Positions 27,398 through 39,800 are shown, numbered from the stretch's first letter. The stretch is 64,000 nucleotides of DNA from Serratia quinivorans (GCA_900457075.1 UGYN01000002.1:3720001-3784000); one strand, 5' to 3'. Translations and numbers: made by a program. The notes: generated by a model not told the origin, from the sequence alone.

Positions 27398-28750
27398 TTA
27401 CACCGCAGGGCTATTGGTCTCCGGCAAATTTCGGATCAGCAATGCGTAATTGAGATCGATATCTGACGGAATGGGTAAATAAACGATATGCCCGTTGCCC
27501 GGTGCCACGTCGATCGCTTCACCTTTCTTATTTTGCATGCTCTCCAGGGTAAACAATACGTTACCGCCGGGAGTCATCATCTCGACACTATCGCCGACCA
27601 TGAACTTGTTTTTCACATCCACTTCTGCCCAACCGTCACGGCGGACGCCGGTGAATTCACCGACAAACTGCTGGCGTTCAGACAGTGAGGAACCGTAATC
27701 GTAGTTTTGCTGGGCTTCGTGCACATGGCGACGCAGGAAACCTTCGGTGTAACCCCGGTGGGCCAGACCTTCCAGCGTGGTGAGCAGGGTGGGATCGAAT
27801 GGTTTGCCCGCGACGGCGTCGTCGATGGCGCGGCGATAGACTTGTGCGGTGCGTGCGCAGTAGTAGAAGGATTTGGTGCGGCCTTCGATTTTCAGCGAAT
27901 GCACGCCGAGCTGAGTCAGGCGTTCCACATGCTGGATGGCACGTAAATCCTTCGAGTTCATGATGTAGGTGCCGTGTTCATCTTCAAAGGCGCTCATGTA
28001 CTCATCCGGTTTTTGCGCTTCGGACAGCATAAACACTTTATCGGTCGGCGCACCGATGCCCAACGTCGGCTCTACGGTTTGTACCGGGATCGGCTCATGC
28101 ATATGAACGATGTTACCGGTCTCGTCCTCTTTGCCTTCTTCCGCTTTGTACTGCCAGCGGCAGGCGTTGGTGCAGGTGCCCTGATTGGGGTCGCGTTTGT
28201 TGATATAACCGGACAACAGGCAGCGGCCGGAGTAGGCCATGCACAGGGCACCGTGGACGAAGATTTCCAGCTCCATTTCCGGTACCTGGGTGCGGATCTC
28301 GGCGATCTCCTCCAGCGACAGCTCACGCGACAGGATCACTCGCGTCAGCCCCATTTGCTGCCAGAATTTCACCGTCGCCCAGTTAACCGCGTTCGCCTGT
28401 ACCGACAAATGAATGTCCATCTGCGGGAAGGCTTCGCGCACCATCATGATCAGGCCTGGATCGGACATGATCAGCGCGTCCGGGCCCATGTCGATCACCG
28501 GTTTAAGATCGCGCAGGAAGGTTTTCAGCTTGGCGTTGTGCGGGGCGATATTCACCACCACGTAGAATCTTTTGCCCAGCGCGTGGGCTTCGTTAATCCC
28601 CTGTGCCAGATTCTCGTGATTGAATTCGTTATTGCGCACCCGCAGGCTGTAACGCGGTTGGCCGGCATAAACGGCGTCCGCACCGTAGGCAAAGGCGTAA
28701 CGCATGTTTTTCAGCGTCCCCGCCGGGGAGAGGAGTTCCGGTGTAAACAT
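27398..28750 (-). CDS. trhP: tRNA 5-hydroxyuridine modification protein TrhP (YegQ)
   Basis: This 450-residue protein is a peptidase U32-family member. Family features include ELLSPAGTLKNMRYAFAYGADAVYAG (5-30), the GALCMAYSGRCLLSGYI block (about 165-181) and the four-cysteine GTCTNACRW region (about 190-200). TrhP and TrhO introduce 5-hydroxyuridine at tRNA position 34, using prephenate in the U32 pathway. It matches E. coli YegQ along its length (453 aa). In this order yegQ lies downstream of cyaR, as in E. coli. Confidence 0.94.
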   Translation of the reverse strand: MFTPELLSPAGTLKNMRYAFAYGADAVYAGQPRYSLRVRNNEFNHENLAQGINEAHALGKRFYVVVNIAPHNAKLKTFLRDLKPVIDMGPDALIMSDPGLIMMVREAFPQMDIHLSVQANAVNWATVKFWQQMGLTRVILSRELSLEEIAEIRTQVPEMELEIFVHGALCMAYSGRCLLSGYINKRDPNQGTCTNACRWQYKAEEGKEDETGNIVHMHEPIPVQTVEPTLGIGAPTDKVFMLSEAQKPDEYMSAFEDEHGTYIMNSKDLRAIQHVERLTQLGVHSLKIEGRTKSFYYCARTAQVYRRAIDDAVAGKPFDPTLLTTLEGLAHRGYTEGFLRRHVHEAQQNYDYGSSLSERQQFVGEFTGVRRDGWAEVDVKNKFMVGDSVEMMTPGGNVLFTLESMQNKKGEAIDVAPGNGHIVYLPIPSDIDLNYALLIRNLPETNSPAV

Positions 28751-28883
28751 AATGAGTCTCGGTCTGATTTCAGGTCAGTACCGCACCACCAAATGGCGCA
28801 GTAAAAGCGGGGGATTGTAGCGGCAGAGCGGCAAGAAATCAGCAGGTAACCGGATTTATTACAGGGAGATTGATCCTGGTCAT

Positions 28884-28915
28884 AAGAAAAACGCGCGATG
28901 GCGACCATCGCGCGT
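28884..28915 (-). terminator. Intrinsic terminator of yegP
   Basis: ACGCGCGATGG and CCATCGCGCGT form a perfect 11-bp stem with a CGA loop. On the minus strand it is followed by TTTTCT, 13 bp after the yegP stop. Confidence 0.9.
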
Positions 28916-28928
28916 CGCTCAGATGATG

Positions 28929-29267
28929 TTATGCGCTCAAATCGCGCACGTCGGTGCTCGGGCCGTTTTTGATTACCGATTGAATGCCGTTTTTGGCAGC
29001 AGTTTCAGAGCTGTACATTTCGCTGACGCCGATCACCTGATGGTTTTTGGCCTTCAGCACAAAGTAAGGCTGATTGCTGGTGCTGTGCTTGATTTCATAT
29101 TGCGCTTCGTGGGGAGAATTGGTTTGCACCGAGGCAATGCCATTCTCCGCCGAGGCCTTGCTGGCGTACATCTCACTGGCCAGAATGATTTCGCCATTAC
29201 TGGCTTTCAGGTTGAAGTGGTACTGTCCATTCTTTGCTTTTTTCAGCTCATAGTGACCGATTGCCAT
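28929..29267 (-). CDS. yegP: YegP (DUF1508 repeat protein)
   Basis: The 112-residue protein has two copies of a roughly 50-residue DUF1508 repeat: YELKKAKNGQYHFNLKASNGEIILASEMYAS and then YEIKHSTSNQPYFVLKAKNHQVIGVSEMYSS. The molecular role is unknown; E. coli YegP is small and cytoplasmic. I choose the ATG at 29267, which has AGGAGAGG upstream; an upstream in-frame start at 29312 has no such site. A terminator follows. Confidence 0.9.
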   Translation of the reverse strand: MAIGHYELKKAKNGQYHFNLKASNGEIILASEMYASKASAENGIASVQTNSPHEAQYEIKHSTSNQPYFVLKAKNHQVIGVSEMYSSETAAKNGIQSVIKNGPSTDVRDLSA

Positions 29268-29579
29268 GGTTCCTCTCCTGTGGGTTCCGATAAGTGATGT
29301 AAGTGTAGCCAATAGCTTGAAATTGGGCGGCTAATAAACCTGACTTGCGCACCATAGCGCAAAAAACAGGCGATTTTTTTGCGCTGGCGTTGAGTTTCAG
29401 CCAGCGAAAAGTGCTGTAGCACGAGAAGCTAATGGCGGATTGTGATGCTGAAAGTTTGCGCAGCTGGCTGCATTATTGCCAAGGCAGTATTTCGCCGGCG
29501 GCGATGACGCGCTAAGGTTGGCCCGCTGTGCAAGTGGTGGTTAAAAAATGATCGCAGCATCTTGGCATCGAAGCTCAAC
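29268..29579. other. Intergenic region between yegP and vapBC
   Basis: Apart from the yegP promoter, which should lie close to 29270-29330 on the minus strand, I see nothing identifiable in this stretch. E. coli has no vapBC between yegP and baeR, so one junction of the insertion may lie here. Confidence 0.4.
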
Positions 29580-29603
29580 AGGCATATGCTTAGGCCTATG
29601 CCT
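29580..29603. promoter_or_regulatory. VapBC autoregulatory operator
   Basis: AGGCATA and TATGCCT are 7-bp inverted arms separated by 10 bp, 17-40 bp upstream of vapB. Toxin-antitoxin complexes of the AbrB/PIN class usually bind such palindromes at their own promoter. Position and symmetry are seen; binding is inferred. Confidence 0.65.
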
Positions 29604-29619
29604 GTCAGAGGAGATGAAA

Positions 29620-29883
29620 ATGGAAAGAGTCGCGAAGCTGTTTAAAAACGGCAGAAATCAGGCGGTGAGATTACCCGTGGAATTCGAATTCGATACAGAT
29701 CGCGTGTATATCCGCCGCGATCGGGAGGGAAACGTGATTTTATCGAAATATCCGGCGAAACCTGACAGCTGGGCTCCGCTGCTGCAAATGATCGCACAAA
29801 CGCAGGTACCGCAGGACTTCCTGACCGCGGAGGATCGTCAGCAGGGGATGGCCACCCGCGATCCCTTTGCCGGGGAAGAATAA
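29620..29883 (+). CDS. vapB: VapB-type antitoxin
   Basis: This 87-residue protein has an AbrB/MazE-type swapped-hairpin DNA-binding domain at the N-terminus (VAKLFKNGRNQAVRLPVEFEF, about 4-24), then a polar, flexible C-terminus that would embrace the toxin. The ATG at 29620 is chosen because AGAGGAG lies 6-7 nt upstream; the ATG two codons earlier is too close to it. It is 2 nt upstream of vapC and probably co-translated with it. Confidence 0.9.
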   Translation: MERVAKLFKNGRNQAVRLPVEFEFDTDRVYIRRDREGNVILSKYPAKPDSWAPLLQMIAQTQVPQDFLTAEDRQQGMATRDPFAGEE

Positions 29884-29885
29884 GC

Positions 29886-30272
29886 ATGTATATGTTTGAT
29901 ACCAATACGGTCAGCCAGCTCTTTCGTCGGCACCCTCGTCTGCTCGGCTTAATGGAAAAGATCCCGCCTTCTGCGGTCTGCATTTCCAGTATTACCGAGG
30001 CTGAATTGCTCTATGGTGTCGCCAAACGGCAGAGTCTGACGCTGAAAGCGACGGTTGCGGCATTCCTTGATTCCGTGACGGTCTATGCTTGGGACAGTGA
30101 AGCCGCGCATTGCTATGGCGCTATGCGGGCGGAGATGACAAAAAACGGGCGAACGATGGGGGCTTTGGATCAGCTTATTGCCGCACACGCCCAGAGCCGC
30201 GGTGCGACGATTGTGACTAACGATAAGGCGTTCGCCATGGTGCCAGGCCTGGCAGTGGAAGACTGGACTTAA
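29886..30272 (+). CDS. vapC: VapC-type PIN-domain toxin
   Basis: This 128-residue PIN-domain ribonuclease has acidic residues at the family's positions: Asp5 (MFDTN), Glu40 (ITEAELLYG), Asp95 ([11 protein letters not shown]) and Asp113 (TNDKAF), which coordinate Mg2+ for RNA cleavage. Known enterobacterial VapC of this type (MvpT) cuts the anticodon stem-loop of initiator tRNA-fMet. Its 3' end overlaps baeR by 4 bp tail to tail. Intact active site suggests a live module. Confidence 0.9.
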   Translation: MYMFDTNTVSQLFRRHPRLLGLMEKIPPSAVCISSITEAELLYGVAKRQSLTLKATVAAFLDSVTVYAWDSEAAHCYGAMRAEMTKNGRTMGALDQLIAAHAQSRGATIVTNDKAFAMVPGLAVEDWT

Positions 30273-30988
30273 AGCCCATTCACCAGCCGGCAAGGCTCGG
30301 CTTCCCAGCGATAGCCCACGCCGTACACCGAACGGATAAAGGACTTCTCGCCGTCGATCAGTTCCAGCTTGCGCCGCAGGTTTTTGATATGACTGTCGAT
30401 GGTACGGTCGGTGACGACCCGGTAGTCGTCATACAGATTATTCAGCAGTTGCTCACGTGAGAACACGTTGCCCGGTTGGCTGGCCAGCGTTTTCAGCAGG
30501 CGAAATTCTGCCGGGGTGAGATCCAGCATTTGGCCCTGATAGCTGGCCTGAAAGCGTGGTTCATCAATGTGAAGCTGAGTTTCTTCCTGCGTATTATCCA
30601 ACGGGCGGTAGCAACGGCGCAGAATGGTTTTCACCCTGGCGACCACTTCACGCGGGCTGTAAGGTTTACAGATGTAATCATCTGCGCCGATCTCCAGCCC
30701 CAGCAGGCGATCGATCTCCTCGATTTTCGCCGTCACCATCACCACCGGAATATCGGTAAAACGGCGCAACTCGCGGCAAACCGTTAACCCGTCGCTGCCC
30801 GGCAGCATCAAGTCCAGCAGGATCAAGGCAGGGGAATGGGCATGTACCGCCGGCACCACCTCACTGCCATTGGTCAGCCAGTGCGTGGCGTATCCCGCAG
30901 CCTGCAGGTAGTCCACCAGCAGTTGGCCGAGCTTGGGTTCATCTTCAACAATCATAATTTGTAACGGCTGGTTCTGGGTTTCCATCAT
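30269..30988 (-). CDS. baeR: Two-component response regulator BaeR
   Basis: The 239-residue protein is an OmpR-class regulator. The receiver has IVEDEP at 13-18 and phospho-Asp at 59 (LLDLMLPG), and the C-terminal winged helix ends in [11 protein letters not shown]. It closely matches E. coli BaeR ([25 protein letters not shown]). It responds to BaeS under envelope stress and activates mdtABCD and spy. It overlaps baeS by 4 bp (ATGA) and converges on vapC. Confidence 0.96.
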   Translation of the reverse strand: MMETQNQPLQIMIVEDEPKLGQLLVDYLQAAGYATHWLTNGSEVVPAVHAHSPALILLDLMLPGSDGLTVCRELRRFTDIPVVMVTAKIEEIDRLLGLEIGADDYICKPYSPREVVARVKTILRRCYRPLDNTQEETQLHIDEPRFQASYQGQMLDLTPAEFRLLKTLASQPGNVFSREQLLNNLYDDYRVVTDRTIDSHIKNLRRKLELIDGEKSFIRSVYGVGYRWEAEPCRLVNGL

Positions 30989-32367
30989 GACGCCTTATTC
31001 ATTACCGGGGTGGCGAATTCTACAGTAATCCGCACGCCGCCCAAAGGCGAGTGCTGTGCGTAGATCTTCCCGTTGTGTGCTTCCACTATGTTTTGACAGA
31101 TCGATAACCCGAGTCCGGAACCGCCGCTGGCGCGATTACGCGAACCTTCGGTACGGTAGAAGCGTTCAAAAATGAGTGCCAGTTGCTCGTCATTGACGCC
31201 CGGTGCGCTGTCCTGCCAATAGATTAGCAGGCGGCCCGGCAACGATTCTGCACCGATCTCCAGCTTACCCTCGGCATCGGTATAACGCAGGCTGTTTTCC
31301 AGCAGGTTATTAAACAGTTGGTTAAGCCTGTCGGGATCGCCAAACAGCGGTGCCTGCTCTGGTAGCAGTGTCACGATCTCCAGCCCTTTAGCGTGGAACC
31401 GGTCGCGGAAGCTGGCGACCGCAACTTGCAGCAGGTGCACACAGTCGAGCGGTGATTTACGGTAGGCGAGCGCGCCGAGATCGGATAACGACAGTTGATG
31501 CAGGTCATCGACCAGCTTGGTCAGGGTGGCGACTTCCGCCAGCAGTGAGCTGAGTGAGGCCGGGGTGGGCTGACGCACGCCATCTTGCAAGGCTTCGAGT
31601 TCGCCGCGCAACACCGCCAGCGGGGTGCGTAATTCGTGCGAGACGTCGGCCATCACGGCGCGTCGCATCTGCTCATTTTTTTCCAGTGAGGTGGCAAGCT
31701 GGTTAAAGTCCAGCGCCAGCCGCCCCAGTTCATCCTGGCTGCTGACCGCCACGCGGGTGCTGAAATCCCCCGCAGCCAGCCGATGGGTACCCGCTACCAG
31801 GCGCTTGACCGGCGCCAGTAGTCCGCGCGACATCAGCCAGGTCACCGCCGCAGCTAACAGGGTGGAGAGGGCGACAATCATCCAACTGGTGCGTCTTTGC
31901 TGTTGGTCGAAGTTGATGTCGGTATTGCGCGTCAGCCTCTCTACCGGGGTGGTGAGCACCCAGCCGACAATTTCATTGTTGTAGCGGATGGGATGACGCG
32001 GGCCTTCCTTTGGCAGCGGGCCGGAATGCCCCACCAGCCGGTTAAACTGGCTGTCCACCACCCAGAACTGGGTACGCCAGCCCTTGGGCGGCAGATTGTG
32101 GCTGCTGTCGCTGTTTTGTTCGAACGAACGCATGATCTGGTAAACCACCTGATCGTTATTACGCAGAAAGACCCAGTTACCGTGGTGGCTGTACTGTTCT
32201 TCCAGCGCTTCACTCAGCATGTTGATGCGCTGCTCGTTACTGTTCTTGATGTAGTCGATAAACCCGCGTTCGAAGCTGACACGCACACCCCAGTGCATGG
32301 TGATTAACACCAGCATGCAGGTGGCGAAAATCGCCATGAACAGTTTACCGGTAATGCCTATTTTCAT
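30985..32367 (-). CDS. baeS: Envelope-stress sensor histidine kinase BaeS
   Basis: This 460-residue kinase has TM1 (about 10-30), a periplasmic sensor (31-160), TM2 (about 162-180), HAMP (about 182-234), the HisKA phospho-His244 ([10 protein letters not shown]), N-box [10 protein letters not shown], and a GSGLGLSI G-box. It detects misfolded envelope proteins and toxic compounds and phosphorylates BaeR. It overlaps mdtD upstream by 4 bp and baeR downstream by 4 bp, so it is part of the mdtABCD-baeSR operon. Confidence 0.96.
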   Translation of the reverse strand: MKIGITGKLFMAIFATCMLVLITMHWGVRVSFERGFIDYIKNSNEQRINMLSEALEEQYSHHGNWVFLRNNDQVVYQIMRSFEQNSDSSHNLPPKGWRTQFWVVDSQFNRLVGHSGPLPKEGPRHPIRYNNEIVGWVLTTPVERLTRNTDINFDQQQRRTSWMIVALSTLLAAAVTWLMSRGLLAPVKRLVAGTHRLAAGDFSTRVAVSSQDELGRLALDFNQLATSLEKNEQMRRAVMADVSHELRTPLAVLRGELEALQDGVRQPTPASLSSLLAEVATLTKLVDDLHQLSLSDLGALAYRKSPLDCVHLLQVAVASFRDRFHAKGLEIVTLLPEQAPLFGDPDRLNQLFNNLLENSLRYTDAEGKLEIGAESLPGRLLIYWQDSAPGVNDEQLALIFERFYRTEGSRNRASGGSGLGLSICQNIVEAHNGKIYAQHSPLGGVRITVEFATPVMNKAS

Positions 32368-33800
32368 TGTTGCAACCTCGTGGAGCCTGTGCCCGGCTCT
32401 TTGGTCAGCGTACGGTTAGTGGTGGTATCCGCCGGGACGCGGGCGAAGGCCAACGCAGGCAGGGCGATGATTAATGCCATGCAGCAGTAGCTGTAAATAA
32501 ACGCGCTGTGGATAGCCGGGCTGTCGGTGACCACCTGATGATGGGCGAAGCTGCCGATCAGAATACCGGCGATACTGACGCCAAGGCTCATCGACAGTTG
32601 CATCACCATCGACAGCAAGCTGTTGCCGCTGCTGGCCAACCGGTCCGGTAAATCTTTCAGCGTCAGGGTATTTATCGCCGAGAAGCGCAGTGAGTTAACC
32701 ATGCCCTGGAAGAACAGCACCACCGGCAGCAGCCAGATCCAGCCGAGCATGGCCACCAGCGGGAAACTCAGGCTGATCAGCGCCAGCATCAGCGTCGCGG
32801 CTACCAGCACGTTGCGGTACCCAAAACGGTTAACCACTCGTACCACTATGCGTTTCATCCCCATGCTGCCGATGATCATCGGGATCATCATCAGCCCGGC
32901 GTGGAACGGGGAAAAGCCCATCCCGACCTGCATAAACAGCGGCGTCATAAACGGCAGCATGCCGCTGCCGATACGGCCCAGCAGGCTGGCTGTCAGCCCG
33001 ACCTTATAGGTCCGGGTTTTGAACAGCCGCAGCGAGAACAGGGCCCGGCTGTTGCCGTGTGCATGCCACCAGTATCCCGCTAGCGCCGCTACGCCAGCCA
33101 CCACCAGCCCGGCGATGGCGGTAGCGGACAGCCCCATGCCTTTGTGACCGTCAAGCGCCAGCGTCAGCGTCGCCATCCCGATTGCCAGCAGGATAAAGCC
33201 GCTGATGTCGAAGCGACGGGTCTGCATGCGGTAGTTGGGCATCAGCAGCAGCGTGGCGATGGCCCCGGCGATCCCCACCGGAATATTAATCAGGAAAATC
33301 CAGTGCCAGCTGGCGTACTGCACCAAAAAACCACCCAGCGCCGGCCCCATCAGCGGGCCGATTTGGCCGGGCAGGGTGACGAAGGTCATCGCCGCCATAT
33401 ACTGTTCGCGCGGGACGATTTTCATCACCGTCAACCGACCGACCGGCACCATCATTGCGCCCCCGATACCCTGAACCACGCGCGAGGCGATCAGTTCGTT
33501 CAGCGTTTCTGAGCGGGCACACAGGATCGACCCCAGAGTGAACAGCACGATGGCGCTGAAGAACACCCGCTGCACCCCAACCCGATCCGCCAGCCAGCCG
33601 CTGGCAGGCAACATTACCGCCACCGTCAGCACATAGGAGACGATCACCGACTGCATGCGCAGCGGGTTCTCCCCCAGGCTGACGGCCATCGACGGCAGGG
33701 CGGTGTTGACGATGGTGGTGTCCAGCGTCTGCATAAAAAAGCCGAATGCCACAATCCAGAGTTGCCACTGTACTGAGGCGGTGTGTTTTATAAGCATCAA
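32364..33800 (-). CDS. mdtD: MFS transporter MdtD (DHA2 family)
   Basis: The 478-residue protein has about 14 hydrophobic helices, the motif D-type [14 protein letters not shown] (27-40) and motif C-type [24 protein letters not shown] (about 152-175), marks of the DHA2 drug:H+ group. It is the fourth gene of the RND operon; its start is 7 nt after the mdtC stop. In E. coli MdtD is not needed for MdtABC drug efflux and has been linked to citrate or iron-citrate export. Confidence 0.94.
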   Translation of the reverse strand: MMLIKHTASVQWQLWIVAFGFFMQTLDTTIVNTALPSMAVSLGENPLRMQSVIVSYVLTVAVMLPASGWLADRVGVQRVFFSAIVLFTLGSILCARSETLNELIASRVVQGIGGAMMVPVGRLTVMKIVPREQYMAAMTFVTLPGQIGPLMGPALGGFLVQYASWHWIFLINIPVGIAGAIATLLLMPNYRMQTRRFDISGFILLAIGMATLTLALDGHKGMGLSATAIAGLVVAGVAALAGYWWHAHGNSRALFSLRLFKTRTYKVGLTASLLGRIGSGMLPFMTPLFMQVGMGFSPFHAGLMMIPMIIGSMGMKRIVVRVVNRFGYRNVLVAATLMLALISLSFPLVAMLGWIWLLPVVLFFQGMVNSLRFSAINTLTLKDLPDRLASSGNSLLSMVMQLSMSLGVSIAGILIGSFAHHQVVTDSPAIHSAFIYSYCCMALIIALPALAFARVPADTTTNRTLTKEPGTGSTRLQQ

Positions 33801-33807
33801 TCAGCCA

Positions 33808-36800
33808 TTATTGGGGCAAAGGATCCAGTTTCTTGCCGCGACGGAACTTCATCTGCAGCCGGTCAAAATACAGGTAAACCACCGGGGTGGTGTAGAGCGT
33901 CAGCAATTGGCTGACGATCAGGCCACCCACGATGGTGATGCCGAGCGGTTGACGTAACTCTGCGCCGTCGCCGTGGGTCAACACCAATGGCAGTGCGCCA
34001 AAAAGCGCCGCCAGTGTGGTCATCATGATCGGCCTGAAACGCAGCAGGCAAGCCTGGAAAATGGCGTCATGTGCGCTGATACCGCCGTTGCGTTGTGCAT
34101 CCAGGGCAAAGTCGACCATCATGATGGCATTTTTCTTCACAATGCCGATCAGCAGCATAATGCCAATCAGCGCAATCAGGCTGAACGGCGCGCCGAACAA
34201 CTCCAGCGCCAGCAGTGCGCCGACCCCGGCAGAGGGCAGGGTGGACAGAATGGTCAGCGGGTGAATATAGCTTTCATAGAGGATACCTAGCACGATATAC
34301 ACCGTGGCGATGGCGGCGGCGATCAGCAGCAACTGGGATTTCAACGTTTCCTGGAATACCTGCGCGGTACCGGCAAAGGCCCCTCGCACGGTTGAGGGCA
34401 CGCCGAGCGCCGTCATGGTGCGTTCTATGCCGGCGGTGGCGTCAGACAGGCTGCCGCCATCCGGCAGGTTAAACGAGATGGTCGAGGCGGCCGACAACCC
34501 CTGATGGTTGACCGACAGCGGTGCATTGGCCGGTCGCCAACTGGCGAAGTAGGACAGTGGGATCGCCTTGCCGTCGCTGTTGATCACGAACATCTTGTCC
34601 AGCGAACTGACGTCCTGGGTATAGGGCGGTGCGACTTCCATCACCACTTTGTACTGATTGAGCGGCTGATAGATGGTCGAAATCTGGCGCTGGCCGAAGG
34701 CGTTATTCAGCAGGTTATTGGCATCGGAGACCGAAATCCCCAAACGGGCCATGGTTTCGCGATCGTAAACCAGGTCCATTTCCGAGCCTTTGTCCTGCTG
34801 ATCGGAGTTGACGTCCGCCAGCTCCGGCAGTGCGGCCAGCGCGGTGCGGATCTTCGGTTCCCATTCGCGCAGCGCAGCGAGGTCATCCGCCATCAAAGTG
34901 TACTGATAGCTGGCGTTAGCCTGTCGGCCGCCGACGCGAATATCCTGCACCGCCATCAGGAACAGACTGGCACCCGGCTCTTTGGCCAATTTGGCGCGCA
35001 GGCGAGCGATCACTTTCTGTGCATCATCGCTGCGCACCGACAGGGGTTTCAACGAGATAAACATCGAGCCGCTGTTGGTGCGTGAGCCACCGGTGAAACC
35101 GGTGACGTTTTCCACATCCGGATCTTCACGCACGATTTTCATGAAATCTTCCAGCTTAACGCGCATAGCCTGGAAGGAAATGCTCTGATCGGCCTGGATA
35201 AAGCCCATCAGCCGGCCGGTATCCTGTTCCGGGAAAAAGGTTTTTGGAATACTGACGTACAGCCACACGTTGAGCGCGATGGTGGCCAGAAACACCGCCA
35301 GCACCCAGCGCGAGTGGCCAAGCACCCAGCTTAGCGAACGACCATAACCCTTTTGCAACGCCAACAGCATTTTACCGAAGCCGCGAATGCGCCGCTGCGA
35401 GCGCGGCGGCTGGTGGCGCAGCAGGTAGGCGCACATCATCGGCGTCAGCGTCAGCGAGATAATCAGCGACAGCCCGATCGACACCGACAGGGTGACGGCG
35501 AACTCGCGGAACAGGCGGCCAGGCAGGCCTTCCATCAGCAGCAGCGGAATAAACACTACCACCAGCGACACGCTCATCGACAGCACGGTGAAGCCCACTT
35601 CACGCACCCCGACCAGCGCCGCATTAATGGGTTTCATGCCGGCCTCGATGTGGCGGGAAATATTCTCCAGCACCACGATAGCGTCGTCGACCACGAAGCC
35701 GGTAGCGATGGTCAGTGCCATCAGCGACAGGTTATTCAGACTGAAGCCGCACAGATACATGGCGGTGAAGGAGCCGATCAGCGAGACCGGCACCGCTACC
35801 GCCGGGATCAGCGTAGCGCGGCCGGAACGCAGGAAGATGAACACCACCAGGATCACCAGCCCAATGGCGATCACCAGCGACTGTTCGACCTCAGCCAGTG
35901 AGGCGCGGATGGTCGGTGAGCGATCCTGGGCGATATTCAATTGGATCGACGCCGGAATATTGTCTTGCAGCGCGGGCAGTTCGGCGCGAATGCGATCGAC
36001 GGTTTCAATGATATTGGCGTCCGGCGCCCGGCTGATGGCCAGAATAATCGCCGGCTTGGCATTGGTCATCCCGGCGTTGCGGACATCCTGCACCGAATCG
36101 TTAACCTCGGCCACGTCGCTCAGGCGCACTGCCGAACCGTTGTTGTAGTGGATAATCAGCGGCCGGTAGGCCTCGGCGGTTTTCAGCTCGTCATTGGCCT
36201 GGAGCTGCCAGCGCTGCTGTTGATTTTCCACCGACCCTTGTGGCCTGCGTACGTTGGCATTGCTGATGGTCTGGCGCACTGCATCGAGCGATATGCCCTG
36301 ATTGAACAGGGCGCTCGGGTTGAGTTCGACCCGCACCGCAGGCAGCGAGCTGCCGCCGACCGAAACGTCACCCACTCCTTCGGTCTGGGCGATTTTTTGC
36401 GCCAGCTGGGTCGAGGCAAAATCGTAGAGTTGGCCCTGGCTGTAGGTATCCGAGGTTAGCGTCAGGATCATGATCGGCGCGTCGGACGGGTTGACCTTAC
36501 GGTAGCTGGGGCGGCTTGGCATGCCGGTGGGCAACAGGCTTTGTGCGGCGTTAATCGCTGCCTGTACGTCACGCGCGGCCCCGTTGATATCACGATCGAG
36601 ATCGAACTGCAGAATCACCCGGGTGCTGCCCAGTGAGCTCATCGAGGTCATCTCATTGACCCCGGCAATGCGGCCCAGCGCCCGTTCCAGCGGCGTCGCC
36701 ACCGACGAGGCCATGGTCTCTGGATCGGCACCCGGCAGCGAAGCGCTGATTGAAATCACCGGGTAGTCGACCTGCGGCAGCGGCGAGACTGGCAGCAGGC

Positions 36801-36888
36801 TGAAGCTGATCACGCCGCTGATGGCGATAGCCAATGTCAGCAGCGTGGTGGCGACCGGCCGGTAGATAAACAGGGCGAAGAATTTCAC
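33808..36888 (-). CDS. mdtC: RND multidrug transporter subunit MdtC
   Basis: The 1026-residue HAE1-type RND permease has TM1 at 10-30 ([20 protein letters not shown]), the proton-relay helix [16 protein letters not shown] (about 398-413, with two Asp), and a second half repeating the fold ([19 protein letters not shown]). It works with MdtB as a hetero-trimer, using proton influx to expel bile salts and novobiocin, through MdtA and TolC. It overlaps mdtB by 4 bp (ATGA). Confidence 0.96.
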   Translation of the reverse strand: MKFFALFIYRPVATTLLTLAIAISGVISFSLLPVSPLPQVDYPVISISASLPGADPETMASSVATPLERALGRIAGVNEMTSMSSLGSTRVILQFDLDRDINGAARDVQAAINAAQSLLPTGMPSRPSYRKVNPSDAPIMILTLTSDTYSQGQLYDFASTQLAQKIAQTEGVGDVSVGGSSLPAVRVELNPSALFNQGISLDAVRQTISNANVRRPQGSVENQQQRWQLQANDELKTAEAYRPLIIHYNNGSAVRLSDVAEVNDSVQDVRNAGMTNAKPAIILAISRAPDANIIETVDRIRAELPALQDNIPASIQLNIAQDRSPTIRASLAEVEQSLVIAIGLVILVVFIFLRSGRATLIPAVAVPVSLIGSFTAMYLCGFSLNNLSLMALTIATGFVVDDAIVVLENISRHIEAGMKPINAALVGVREVGFTVLSMSVSLVVVFIPLLLMEGLPGRLFREFAVTLSVSIGLSLIISLTLTPMMCAYLLRHQPPRSQRRIRGFGKMLLALQKGYGRSLSWVLGHSRWVLAVFLATIALNVWLYVSIPKTFFPEQDTGRLMGFIQADQSISFQAMRVKLEDFMKIVREDPDVENVTGFTGGSRTNSGSMFISLKPLSVRSDDAQKVIARLRAKLAKEPGASLFLMAVQDIRVGGRQANASYQYTLMADDLAALREWEPKIRTALAALPELADVNSDQQDKGSEMDLVYDRETMARLGISVSDANNLLNNAFGQRQISTIYQPLNQYKVVMEVAPPYTQDVSSLDKMFVINSDGKAIPLSYFASWRPANAPLSVNHQGLSAASTISFNLPDGGSLSDATAGIERTMTALGVPSTVRGAFAGTAQVFQETLKSQLLLIAAAIATVYIVLGILYESYIHPLTILSTLPSAGVGALLALELFGAPFSLIALIGIMLLIGIVKKNAIMMVDFALDAQRNGGISAHDAIFQACLLRFRPIMMTTLAALFGALPLVLTHGDGAELRQPLGITIVGGLIVSQLLTLYTTPVVYLYFDRLQMKFRRGKKLDPLPQ

Positions 36889-39800
36889 GGCAGCTCCTGC
36901 GCATCCGGCTGACGGCGGGTATTGCGCGCCAGCTTGTCAAACAGCAGGTAGATAACCGGCGTGGTGAACAACGTCAGGATCTGGCTCATCACCAGCCCGC
37001 CGACCATACAGACTCCGAGTGGGTGGCGCAGCTCCGCGCCGACGCCGGTGCTGAGCATCAGCGGCAGTGCGCCCAGTAACGCGGCCAGCGTGGTCATCAG
37101 GATTGGCCTAAAACGCAGCAGGCAGGCCTGATAAATCGCGTCATACGGTGTCATTCCCTGTTCCCGCTCGGCGGCCAGGGCAAAGTCGATCATCATAATG
37201 GCGTTTTTCTTCACGATGCCGATCAGCAGGATGATGCCGATAATGGCAATCACGTCCAGTTCGCTGCCGGCCATCATCAGTGCCAGCAAAGCGCCGACCC
37301 CGGCGGTGGGCAGGGTAGACAAAATGGTCACCGGGTGAATAAAGCTCTCATACAGCACGCCCAGCACGATATACATCGCCACCACCGCCGCCAGGATCAG
37401 CCACAGGGTGCCGCCCAACGCTGCCTGGAACGCCAGCGTCGCGCCCTGGAATTGGGTGGTGATGTCTTTCGGCAGGTTGAGGTTTTTTTCTGCCAGAGTG
37501 ATGGCGTCAACGGCTTCTCCGAGGGAATAATTTCCTGCGACGTTAAAGGAGATGGTGGCCGCCGGGAACTGATCCAGATGGTTAACCGACAGCGGCCCGA
37601 AGCGCTGTTCAATTTTGGCGATGGTGCTCAGTGGCACTATGGTGCCGTTGCTGCTGGTCAGACGGATATCATTCAGCGCCGCCAGCCCTGGCGTAGTGCT
37701 GACGTCATGTTCCAGCACCACGCGGTACTGGTTGGCCTGGGTGTAAATGGTGGAGATCAACCGCTGACCGAAGGCGTTGTACAGCGCATTATCCACGTCG
37801 CTCATGCTGATGCCGAGGCGAGAGGCCGAATCGCGATCGACATTGACATAGGCCACCAGCCCCTGATCCTGCCAGTTACTGGTCACGTCCGCCAACTGCG
37901 GCGTTTGTTGCAGTTCCGCCATCAGTTTCGGTACCCACAGGCTGAGATCGTCCAGCGACATCGCCTGCAGGGTGAACTGGTATTGGGTGCGGCTGACCTG
38001 AGTATCGATAGTCAGATCCTGTACCGGCTGCAGATACAGCTTCACACCGGGGAACTGGGTACTCATCTGTTGCAGTCGGGTGATGATGGCCGGAATACGC
38101 TCGCTGCGTTCGCTTAAGGGCTTGAGGTTGATCTGCAAGCGGCCACTGTTGAGCGTGGAATTACTGCCATCGACGCCGACAAACGACGTCAGGCTTTCCA
38201 CCGCCGGATCCTTGAGAATCTCTGCCGCCACCTGCTGCTGGCGTTCGGCCATATTGCTGAATGACACCGACTGCGGTGCCTCCAGCGTGCCCTGAATGAT
38301 GCCGTTGTCCTGCACCGGGAAGAAACCTTTCGGGATCAGCAGGTACAGCAAGATGGTGAGCAGCAGCGTGCTGAATGCCACGCCGAGCGTCAGCCACGGG
38401 TGGTTGAGCACCGTTTTCAGCCATTTGCCGTAGCGGGCGATGACCCGATCAAAGAAACGCTCGGAAGCCGCGGAAAAACGGTTCTGCTTACGCAGCGATT
38501 CGTGGCTCAGCATGCGTGCGCACATCATTGGCGTCAGCGTCAGTGAAACCACGGCGGAAATCAAAATTGCCACCGCCAGCGTTACCGCAAATTCGCGGAA
38601 CAGTCGGCCGACGATATCGCCCATAAACAGCAGCGGGATCAGCACCGCCACCAACGAGAAGGTCAGTGAAATGATGGTGAAGCCGATTTCACCGGCTCCT
38701 TTCAACGCCGCATCGAGCGGTTTTTCCCCCTTTTCGATATAGCGCGAAATGTTCTCAATCACCACGATGGCGTCATCGACGACAAACCCGGTGGCGATGG
38801 TCAATGCCATCAGCGTCAGGTTGTTAATTGAGAAGCCGAGGAAGTACATGGCGGCAAAGGTACCGATCAACGACAGCGGTACCGCGACGCTCGGAATAAT
38901 GGTGGCCGGTACGTTGCGCAGGAATACATAAATCACCATTACCACCAGTGCCACCGCCAACAGCAGTTCGAACTGCACGTCGCTGACCGAGGCGCGAATG
39001 GTGGTGGTGCGATCGGTCAGTACCTTGACGTCGACCGATTTTGGCAGGCTTTTGATCAACTGGGGCAGCATCTCGCGGATGCTGTCGGCGGTGGTGATCA
39101 CGTTCACCCCCGGCTGACGCTGAATGTTCAGCACAATCGCCGGTTGTTTGTTGGCCCAGGCCGCCAGCCGGGTATTTTCTGCGCCCTGTTCGATGGTGGC
39201 GATATCCTGCAGGCGGATCGCCGCGCCGTTTTGGTAGGCGACAATCAGTTGGCGATAATCGTCGGCGGACTTCATCTGATCGTTGGCGGACAGCGTGACC
39301 GAGCGCGTCGGGCCATCCAGGCTGCCTTTGGCGGAGTTGACGTTGGCATTGCTGATGGCGGTGCGGATGGTTTCGCTGTCCAGGCCGTAGGCAGCAACGG
39401 CCGCGGCATTAAGTTTTACGCGCACCGCCGGCCGCTGACCGCCGGAGATAGTGACCAGCCCGACGCCGGTGACCTGCGATATTTTCTGCGCCACGCGGGT
39501 TTCCACCATGTCTTCCACCTGAGTCATAGGCATGGCGGATGAAGTCACGGCCAGCGTCAGGATCGGTGGATCGGCAGGGTTAACCTTGCTGTAAATCGGC
39601 GGGTAGGGCAGATCGCTCGGTAACAGGTTGGTGGCGGAGTTGATCGCCGCCTGTACTTCCTGTTCGGCGACGTCGAGCGGCAGTTCAAGCTGGAATTGCA
39701 GCGTCACTACCGAGGCGCCGCCGGAGCTTTGCGATGCCATCTGTTTCAGGCCGGACATCTGGCCAAACTGGCGCTCCAGCGGGGCGGTAATGGCCGAAGT

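Noticed and set aside
37335..38117. A 260-codon plus-strand frame
   Set aside because: It is antisense to mdtB, a complete RND gene.
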